A stretch of 64,000 nt of DNA from Urophycis tenuis. Its lineage: Eukaryota; Chordata; Actinopteri; Gadiformes; Phycidae. Position 1 is the first letter of the stretch. Each line of letters begins with the position of its first letter. Shown piece after piece: positions 57,188 to 64,000 of the stretch. The stretch is from positions 2,222,363 through 2,286,362 of the forward strand of contig JAXIVH010000033.1 in NCBI GenBank assembly GCA_036785325.1, written 5' to 3'. The position numbers were made by a program, and so were the translations under genes. Under the pieces are notes generated by a model. That model saw nothing but the letters and a program-made list of their open reading frames with translations. It was not told the origin of the DNA and did not search any database.

Positions 57188-58210
57188 ATGGTTTCCGTGG
57201 CGAGGCAGCGACTCAGCGACCTCCTGCATGGCGCCAGGCAGTGCGTGTCGGCCCCCCGGGCCCCGGTCCTGGCCGCCCAGGTCCCGGTCCTGTTCCGGGA
57301 GCCCTACGTCCTGTCTGGGTACCGGCCCGCGGGCCAGCCCTGGTGCTGCTACCTGCTCAGCGCCTTCCAGAGGCACAACGAGACCGTCAACATCTGGACA
57401 CACCTGCTGGCCGCCGCCGCCCTGCTGCTGCGCTGGCGGGCCCAGTCGGCGGGGCGGGCCTGGGACCTGGCCGCGCTGCCCCTGGGCCTCTTCCTGGCCT
57501 CCAGCCTCACCTACCTGACCTTCAGCGTGGCGGCCCACCTGCTGCAGTCGCGCTCAGAGCGCGCTCACTACGCCGCCTTCTTCCTGGACTACGTGGGCGT
57601 GGCCGCCTACCAGTACGGCAGCGCTCTGGGACACTACTTCTACGCCTCGGAGCCGGCGTGGCGGGCGGGCGCCCTGGGCGGGGCCTACCTCCCCGGCGCC
57701 GCCCTCCTGGCCTGGCTGTCCTGCGCCGCCTGCTGCTTCGCCAAGTCCCACTACCGCCGGCCGTACCCCCCGGCCCGCCGCGTCTGCACCCTGATCCCCA
57801 ACGGCCTGGCCTACCTGCTGGTGGTGAGCCCTGTGGCCCAGCGCCTGGCCGCCGCCCCCTGGGGCCGGGAGGCGTGGCTGCACGCCGGCCACGTGGCGCT
57901 CTTCCTGCTCTCCGCCGTCTTCTTCTCCTGCCCCGTGCCCGAGCGCTTCCTGCCGGGCCGCTGCGACTTCCTGGGCCAGGGGCACCAGGTGTTCCACCTG
58001 CTGCTGGGGCTCTGCAGCCTGACCCAGCTGGAGGCGCTGCTGGGGGACTACGGGCGGCGACGGGCGGCGCTGCTGGAGGACTTCGGGGAGGGGGGGGTGT
58101 GGTGGGCCTGCGCGCTCCACCCGCTGGTGATGGCCTGCAGCCTCCTCACCGCGCTGCTCGCCAGCTGCCACAAACACAGACAGCTCCTGGAGCGAGAGCA
58201 CACACGCTAG
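57188..58210 (+). CDS. paqr8: PAQR-family membrane progesterone receptor, probably PAQR8 (mPR beta)
   Basis: Seven-helix plasma-membrane steroid receptor of the PAQR family, 340 aa in one coding exon. The start was chosen at GCCATGG (good Kozak context), since an acceptor-like CTGCTGCAG|GG ends about 20 nt upstream. Landmarks: FREPYVLSGYRPAGQPW, RHNETVNIWTHLL (motif A, near residue 63), a helix with FSVAAHLLQSRSE, the DYVGVAAYQYGSALGHYFY segment, CFAKSHYRRPYP, FFSCPVPERFLPGRCDFLGQ and GHQVFHLLLGLCSLTQLEAL. The His and Asp/Ser residues of the PAQR motifs are present. RRPYP and FSCPVPE resemble PAQR8 more than PAQR7, and adjacency to mcm3 matches the human MCM3-PAQR8 pair. The coding sequence is far more GC-rich than its surroundings, with C or G at most third positions. 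Confidence 0.9.
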   Translation: MVSVARQRLSDLLHGARQCVSAPRAPVLAAQVPVLFREPYVLSGYRPAGQPWCCYLLSAFQRHNETVNIWTHLLAAAALLLRWRAQSAGRAWDLAALPLGLFLASSLTYLTFSVAAHLLQSRSERAHYAAFFLDYVGVAAYQYGSALGHYFYASEPAWRAGALGGAYLPGAALLAWLSCAACCFAKSHYRRPYPPARRVCTLIPNGLAYLLVVSPVAQRLAAAPWGREAWLHAGHVALFLLSAVFFSCPVPERFLPGRCDFLGQGHQVFHLLLGLCSLTQLEALLGDYGRRRAALLEDFGEGGVWWACALHPLVMACSLLTALLASCHKHRQLLEREHTR

Positions 58211-58495
58211 GTTAGCTTAGCCTACCTCGCTTTACAGGAGGCTAGGTTAGCTTACCTTACCTCACATTACAGGGGGCTAGGTTAGCTTAGCTTACCTCAC
58301 ATTACAGGAGGCTAGGTTAGCTTACCTTACCTCATGTTACAGGAGGCTAGGTTAGCTTAGCTTACCTCACGTTACAGGAGGCTAGGTTAGCTGAGCTTAC
58401 CTCACATTACAGGGGGCTAGGTTAGCTTAGCTTACCCCACAATAGATGAGGCTAGTTTAGCTTAGTTTACCTCACGTTACAGGAGGCTAGGTTAG
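58205..58495. repeat. Minisatellite in the paqr8 3' UTR
   Basis: About eight units of about 35 nt: AGGCTAGGTTAGCTTAGCTT then ACCTCACATTACAGG. It starts at the stop codon. Confidence 0.9.
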
Positions 58496-58754
58496 TTAAT
58501 AGTTATACTCCATTCAGTTCCACTCAGCTTAGCTCAGGTAGAACGTAAAATATGCAAACATGTCAGTCAGTCAGTCATCATTGTGAAGTGTGCTCTACGC
58601 CGACGTCCTGTGGATCATGAAGGCCAGATCAGATCCTGCAGCAGCATTCAGATTGTTTTTCTGCAAGCCCCACTTTTTGAGGTTATGAGAAATCTTGTAT
58701 GAATGATTGTATTGCCAATTGTTAATTTGCACATACATTCTTGAGGCTGGTACT

Positions 58755-58760
58755 AATAAA
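58755..58760 (+). terminator. Polyadenylation signal AATAAA for paqr8
   Basis: Hexamer in TACTAATAAAATACG about 545 nt after the stop, with TGTGTTCCTGTATT downstream. Confidence 0.65.
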
Positions 58761-58811
58761 ATACGAATGTGTTCCTGTATTACAGTCTGGGTCTGTCTGT
58801 CTGTCTGTATT

Positions 58812-58862
58812 CACAGTTAGCAGACGCTTTTGTCCAAAGCGACTTACAATCAGTACATTTGT
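58812..58862 (-). mobile_element. LINE/SINE tail fragment, inverted
   Basis: TTAGCAGACGCTTTTGTCCA plus AAGCGACTTACAATCAGTAC is the reverse complement of the SINE tail at 55425-55470. Confidence 0.75.
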
Positions 58863-58929
58863 CAGAAAGGGTATTTGTCAGTGAGTTTTTTGAATGGGAA
58901 ATTCAAAAGAAGTTAAATAAGTGAGTTAT

Positions 58930-59605
58930 ACAACAGACTTTATACAACCCCGTTGGTCAACCGACACAAATTCTCCCACGTGACCCCCCTCTTCCAAGAC
59001 CTCCACTGGCTTCCTGTAGTGGCTCGCATAAAATTCAAAACGATGCTACTGGCCTACAAAGCCATTAATGGAACTGCCCCTACCTAACATTAGTGAAACA
59101 CCACGCCCCTGCTTGAGTACTCCGTTCAACTACCTCAGCTGGTCGACTGGTACCTCCATCACTAAAAGGAGGAAAAGGTCGGATGGTGAAATCTCAACTC
59201 TTCTCCGTTTTGGCACCGCAGTGGTGGAACGAGCTCCCTGCCAATGTCAGGACTGCAGAGTCACTCCCATCTTCCGGAAGAGACTCAAGACCCACTTGTT
59301 CAGAGTTCACCTGAACCCTGCATAACCCTACCCTCATGCTCTTATTTGTTGTAGGTCTTGGCACTTTAATCGCTCTTTGTAATTTGGCACTTTAATCACT
59401 CTTTGTAACTCGGCACTTAGTCAGAGATGTTGTATACTAGCAATGGTTAACCTAGAAATTGAAATGCTTGAAACTTGTTCTGGTGACTTTCTTACTGTAT
59501 TAGCAGCAATGAAATGTTTAATCTTCTTATGACAAATGTTACTCTTTGTAAGTCGCTTTGGATAAAAGTGTCTGCTAAATGCCCTGAATGTAAATGTAAA
59601 TGTTA
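58930..59605 (+). mobile_element. 3' end of an L2/CR1-clade LINE, decayed
   Basis: Frames give LHWLPVVARIKFKTMLLAYK then AINGTAP, and later SRLKTHLF-type RKRLKTHLFRVHLNP. This is the C-terminal pattern of fish L2-like reverse transcriptases, with frameshifts between the pieces. The 3' end is GTAAGTCGCTTTGGATAAAA, GTGTCTGCTAAATGCCCTGA, then ATGTAAATGTAAATG. Confidence 0.78.
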
Positions 59606-60050
59606 TACAATAAAGACGGCCTGACATCAGGAGCTTGCAGATCAAACCCCACCACAGCTGTAACCACTGGGAGGCAGTCAGCCTGAAGCCACAGACCAGG
59701 TGAGACTGCTGTGTTCAGGGACTGGGCCGACCCGTGAGCTGATCACTGATACACGGTCTATGGGACTCCATCATGGAACCACCAGCAGCTCAAACATGCC
59801 TCACACAAGCCTGAATCTCTGGTACTGCTTTAACAGGAACCATCAACCAGGTACAAAACACACTGGCTCAGAGGGTCTGGAATACATGACATATAAAATA
59901 CATAGCGCATATATTTCATTGATCATGTCTAATTCACATATTGAAATGATATCTGGGGGGAAACATGATGTGAATCATGAATATAATAGGACTTGAAATG
60001 GTAGTACTTGAAGTATTAGTAGTAATAGTAGTGGTACTAGTGTTGGTGTT
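59606..60050. other. Intergenic sequence, no gene seen
   Basis: AT-rich unique sequence with no coding similarity recognised. Confidence 0.45.
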
Positions 60051-60051
60051 G

Positions 60052-60084
<33 letters not shown>

Positions 60085-60085
60085 A

Positions 60086-60118
<33 letters not shown>

Positions 60119-60214
60119 TGGCAGTAATAGTAGCAGTAGCAGTAGCAGTAGTAGTAGTAGTAGTAGAAGTAGTAGTAGTAGCAGTAGCAGCAGTATTATT
60201 ATTATTATTATTAT

Positions 60215-60274
<60 letters not shown>

Positions 60275-60288
60275 TAGTAGTAGTAGTG

Positions 60289-60335
<47 letters not shown>

Positions 60336-60336
60336 T
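60050..60336. repeat. (AGT)n array 1
   Basis: About 280 nt of AGT trinucleotides with AGC, GGT and a (TTA)n patch at 60195-60215. Poly-Val and poly-Thr frames are artefacts. Confidence 0.98.
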
Positions 60337-60480
60337 TCAAGTTTCAAGTTTCAAGTTTCAAGTAAACTTTATTGTCAGTTTTCATGAATGTACAGGCCAT
60401 ACACAAGAACCGAAATGCCGTTTCCCTCAATCCCTGGTGCAAGACAGCATGCAATATAAATATAAATATATAAAAATATA
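60334..60480 (+). mobile_element. Interspersed repeat fragment between two (AGT)n arrays
   Basis: (GTTTCAA)n, then AAACTTTATTGTCAGTTTTC, then GAATGTACAGGCCATACACA. This resembles the 3' part of common fish interspersed repeats. Its insertion or origin may explain the split of one AGT array into two. Confidence 0.5.
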
Positions 60481-60535
60481 AGTATTTTAAAAAAAAAGAA
60501 TAAAAATACTAAGGTGGTCGCGAGTGCAATGAAAG

Positions 60536-60571
60536 TGTAGTGGTAGTGTAGTGGTAGTAGTAGTGGTAGTG

Positions 60572-60608
<37 letters not shown>

Positions 60609-60631
60609 TGGTAGCAGTAGCAGTAGTAGTC

Positions 60632-60673
<42 letters not shown>

Positions 60674-60674
60674 A

Positions 60675-60728
<54 letters not shown>

Positions 60729-60751
60729 AAGTAGTAGTAGTAGTAGTAGTG

Positions 60752-60809
<58 letters not shown>

Positions 60810-60832
60810 AAGTAGTAGTGGTAGTGGTAGTG

Positions 60833-60890
<58 letters not shown>

Positions 60891-60934
60891 TGGTAGTAGT
60901 AGTAGCGGTAGCAGTAGCAGTAGCAGTAGTAGTC

Positions 60935-60999
<65 letters not shown>

Positions 61000-61000
61000 T
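60536..61000. repeat. (AGT)n array 2
   Basis: About 460 nt of AGT with GGT, AGC, CGT and AGA interruptions. The block near 60560-60650 (GGTAGTGGTAG...GCAGTAGCAGTAGTAGTCGT) recurs near 60885-60940. Confidence 0.98.
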
Positions 61001-61264
61001 AATTAGTAGTTACAAGGGACTTCATTATACAACAGACTTTAAAGTTCCACCATGCAGTTCTGTTAGTTGATGCTAGGAGGTGCTGTTGAGTAGCGGTCAG
61101 CAGGTTCAATACATGCAGCTCTCTGTGAGTGCAGAATGCCACAGGTTCACTCTATAAAACATGCCTTCCCGCATTCCTCCTCGTCATAGGCATGGCTTCT
61201 GAGGTGAAGAAACAACAATAGACAGTAAGACCCACCTTCCTCTGATGAACAGCCGAGCCCTGCT

Positions 61265-61282
61265 CAGTCACACACACACACA

Positions 61283-61331
<49 letters not shown>
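61265..61331. repeat. (CA)n(CT)n microsatellite
   Basis: Short CA run followed by about 48 nt of CT. Confidence 0.95.
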
Positions 61332-61337
<6 letters not shown>

Positions 61338-61544
61338 ATCCTACCTGGAGGGGTTCACAAGCCTAGCAGGTGTGTGAGTGAAACCAACTGCAGCAGGACT
61401 TCAGCTCAGTCAACAGGTGCGTAGTTCTGGTGTTTTCTGTGAGTATTTGTTGGACTTCATAGGGGATTATAAAACACACTGTTATTGTTTTACAGTGTGT
61501 TATTATATAAAAAAAACATGTTCGTTGTTGTATTGTAGTTATAC

Positions 61545-61878
61545 ATGTTACTGTTGTAGTTCTACCTGTTACTGTTGTAGTTTACCTGTTACTGTTGTAG
61601 TTGTAAATGTTGGTGTTGTAGTTTAACTATTACTGTTGTAGTTGTAAATGTTGGTGTTGTAGTTTTAAATTGTGGTGTTGAAGTTGTAAATGTTGGTGTT
61701 GTAGTTTAACTGTTACTGTTGTAGTTTACCTGTTACCATTGTAGTTGTAGGCCTAAATGTTGGTGTTGTAGTTTAACTGTTACTGTTGTAGTTGTAAATG
61801 TTGGTGTTGTAGTTGTAAATGTTGGTGTTGTAGTTGTAAATGTTGGTGTTGTAGTTGTAAATGGTGGTGTTGTAGTTC
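61545..61878. repeat. TTGTAGTTGTAAATGTTGGTG minisatellite
   Basis: About 15 units of 20-24 nt, with a TTTAACTGTTACTG variant alternating. Confidence 0.92.
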
Positions 61879-61978
61879 TCCATGTGAGGGTTGGATTGTG
61901 GTTCTATAGTGTTCTATCCAGTGTCAACCCTCCTGGTACCTGAACAGACTGTGATGAGTTCTGTGGTTCTCCAGCAGC

Positions 61979-62112
61979 ATGGCGCCAATCAATCTAGTAG
62001 GAGAGCTGAGCTCTGTCGCCTGGTCTTCGTCACCAGCCCTCGCCTGCCTCTCCACCGTGGTCTTCCTCACTCTCAGCATCACACTCCTCACCTTGTGCAT
62101 GAGATGTCGTCG
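61979..62112 (+). CDS. First coding exon of an unidentified small single-pass membrane protein
   Basis: ATG at 61979, after an acceptor-like CTCCAGCAG, opens 44 codons and then meets a strong donor (CGTCG|GTAAGAA). The peptide starts MAPINLVGELSSVAWSSSPA. A hydrophobic helix LACLSTVVFLTLSITLLTLC follows, then CMRCRR. This short ectodomain, one helix and juxtamembrane Cys-x-x-Cys-basic pattern looks like palmitoylated transmembrane adaptors (LAT, PAG1 or LIME type), but I do not recognise a specific family member. The next exon is not certain; copies of TCTCCTCACAG|AGACAC in the following minisatellite could each act as an acceptor in the right phase. It is the shortest and least certain gene here. 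Confidence 0.45.
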
Positions 62113-62284
62113 GTAAGAACCTTCTGAGGGGCCGAGCTGTCAGGACGGACCGGACCCCCGGGCCTCCCGGCCTTCACCCAGACGTTCAGTACCGCTCCCT
62201 CACTCCAGCGTGACCCCCTGCCAACACCCGTCTGTCTGGGCCCGCGGGCCTCCGTCTGTCTGGGCCCGTGGGTCTCTGGTGTCT

Positions 62285-62925
62285 GGGCCCGTGTGTGTCT
62301 CCTCACAGAGACACAGTGATGACCTGTGTCTCCTCACAGAGACACTGTGATGAACTGTGTCTCCTCACAGAGACACAGTGATGACCTGTGTCTCCTCACA
62401 GAGACACTGTGATGACCTGTGTCTCCTCACAGAGACACAGTGATGACCTGTGTCTCCTCACAGAGACACTGTGATGAACTGTGTCTCCTCACAGAGACAC
62501 TGTGATGACCTGTGTCTCCTCACAGAGACACAGTGATGACCTGTGTCTCCTCACAGAGACACTGTGATGACCTGTGTCTCCTCACAGAGACACTGTGATG
62601 ACCTGTGTCTCCTCACAGAGACACTGTGTTGACCTGGTGTGTGTCTCCTCACAGAGACACAGTGATGACCTGTGTCTCCTCACAGAGACACTGTGTTGAC
62701 CTGGTGTGTGTCTCCTCACAGAGACACAGTGATGACCTGTGTCTCCTCACAGAGACACAGTGATGACCTGTGTCTCCTCACAGAGACACTGTGATGACCT
62801 GTGTCTCCTCACAGAGACACAGTGATGACCTGTGTCTCCTCACAGAGACACTGTGATGACCTGTGTCTCCTCACAGAGACACAGTGATGACCTGTGTCTC
62901 CTCACAGAGACACTGTTCAGGCTAA
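62285..62925. repeat. 31-bp minisatellite carrying acceptor-like sites
   Basis: About 20 copies of CCTGTGTCTCCTCACAGAGA plus CA(C/G)(A/T)GTGATGA. Each holds TGTCTCCTCACAG, a good 3' splice site. The last copy leads into unique sequence (TTCAGGCTAAAGCAG). Confidence 0.95.
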
Positions 62926-62984
62926 AGCAGATCCGGGAAACAGAAGTTATTTTGTTGTTGTGTTATACTGGCAGCAGTACAGCT

Positions 62985-64000
62985 GTGTTAGCCTGTTACC
63001 TTGTGTAATATGCTGCTCTGTGTTAGCCTGTTACCATGTGTAATATGCTGCTCTGTGTTAGCGTGTTACCATGTGTAATATGCTGCTCTGTTAGCGTGTT
63101 ACCATGTGTAATATGCTGCTCTGTGTTAGCGTGTTACTGTGTGTAATATGCTGCTCTGTGTTAGCCTGTTACCATGTGTAATATGCTGCTCTGTGTTAGC
63201 GTGTTACCATGTGTAATGTGCTGCTCTGTTAGCGTGTTACCATGTGGAATATGCTGCTCTGTGTTAGCGTGTTACCATGTGTAATGTGCTGCTCTGTGTT
63301 AGCGTGTTACCATGTGTAATGTGCTGCTCTGTGTTAGCGTGTTACCATGTGTAATGTGCTGCTCTGTGTTAGCGTGTTACCATGTGTAATGTGCTGCTCT
63401 GTGTTAGCGTGTTACCATGTGTAATGTGCTGCTCTGTGTTAGCGTGTTACCATGTGTAATGTGCTGCTCTGTGTTAGCCTGTTACCATGTGTAATATGCT
63501 GCTCTGTGTTAGCGTGTTACCATGTGTAATGTGCTGCTCTGTATTAGCATGTTACCATGTGTAATGTGCTGCTCTGTGTTAGCGTGTTACCATGTGTAAT
63601 GTGCTGCTCTGTGTTAGCGTGTTACCATGTGTAATGTGCTGCTCTGTGTTAGCGTGTTACCATGTGTAATGTGCTGCTCTGTGTTAGCGTGTTACCATGT
63701 GTAATGTGCTGCTCTGTGTTAGCGTGTTACCATGTGTAATGTGCTGCTCTGTGTTAGCGTGTTACCATGTGTAATGTGCTGCTCTGTGTTAGCGTGTTAC
63801 CATGTGTAATGTGCTGCTCTGTGTTAGCGTGTTACCATGTGTAATGTGCTGCTCTGTGTTAGCGTGTTACCATGTGTAATGTGCTGCTCTGTGTTAGCGT
63901 GTTACCATGTGTAATGTGCTGCTCTGTGTTAGCGTGTTACCATGTGTAATGTGCTGCTCTGTGTTAGCATGTTACCATGTGTAATGTGCTGCTCTGTGTT
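62985..64000. repeat. 35-bp minisatellite reaching the window end
   Basis: About 29 copies of TGTTAGCGTGTTACCATGTG plus TAATGTGCTGCTCTG. The left copies carry TAATATG and GCCTG. The right-hand copies are nearly identical, so the array seems to be growing or homogenised toward the right. Confidence 0.96.

Noticed and set aside
57145..58215. 356-codon Pro/Arg/Gly-rich frame overlapping paqr8
   Set aside because: Shadow frame caused by the very high GC content; the paqr8 frame has the membrane helices and PAQR motifs.
60551..61006. Poly-valine open frame
   Set aside because: Translation of (AGT)n.
58925..61035. Shared TATACAACAGACTTTA near 58925 and 61025 as ends of one mobile element
   Set aside because: Only about 16 nt match, with no inverted repeats or target duplication; could be a fragment of a common repeat.

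Overview
This is a vertebrate nuclear window, almost certainly from a teleost fish. Multi-exon genes have GT-AG introns. The proteins match vertebrate KIF13B, ELP3, an STK35/PDIK1L-family kinase, STMN4, MCM3 and PAQR8. The non-coding DNA is packed with (CA/GT)n, (GA)n, (AGT)n and dozens of minisatellites, plus fish-type SINE, LINE and MITE copies. The very high tandem-repeat density resembles what is described for gadiform fishes, but assigning an order is inference only.

Layout. 213-11938 (-): kif13b, 18 coding exons for the first 738 residues (motor, FHA and following coiled-coil region); the 3' half lies beyond the window start. 11939-13069: head-to-head intergenic region. 13070-23631 (+): elp3, complete, 15 coding exons, 552 aa. 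26915-31552 (-): STK35/PDIK1L-like protein kinase, three coding exons, about 398 aa. 31.6-41 kb: non-coding and repeat-rich, with a 200-N assembly gap at 40267-40466. 41091-43736 (+): stmn4, first coding exon not found and an apparent 1-nt deletion in one exon. 45898-55640 (-): mcm3, complete, 17 exons, 816 aa. 57188-58210 (+): paqr8, single coding exon, 340 aa. 58.2-61.3 kb: LINE fragment and (AGT)n arrays. 61979-62112 (+): first coding exon of an unidentified small single-pass membrane protein. The window ends in two minisatellites.

The genes are not a functional operon-like unit. They are housekeeping genes (elp3 for tRNA wobble-uridine modification, mcm3 for the replicative helicase) and neuronal or signalling genes (kif13b, stmn4, paqr8). 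From memory of the human map, KIF13B, ELP3 and STMN4 lie on 8p21, and MCM3 and PAQR8 are neighbours on 6p12, so the window joins two conserved blocks.

The most striking structural theme is that several minisatellites overlap exon-intron boundaries and carry extra copies of the exon edge plus its splice site: five donors (two in kif13b, one in elp3, two in mcm3) and one acceptor (kif13b), with a possible further acceptor case at 62.3-62.9 kb. This looks like a recurrent mode of intron growth that multiplies decoy splice sites.

Exon limits were placed by hand from splice consensus, reading-frame phase and remembered family sequences; errors of 1-2 nt are possible. Copy numbers of repeats are approximate.
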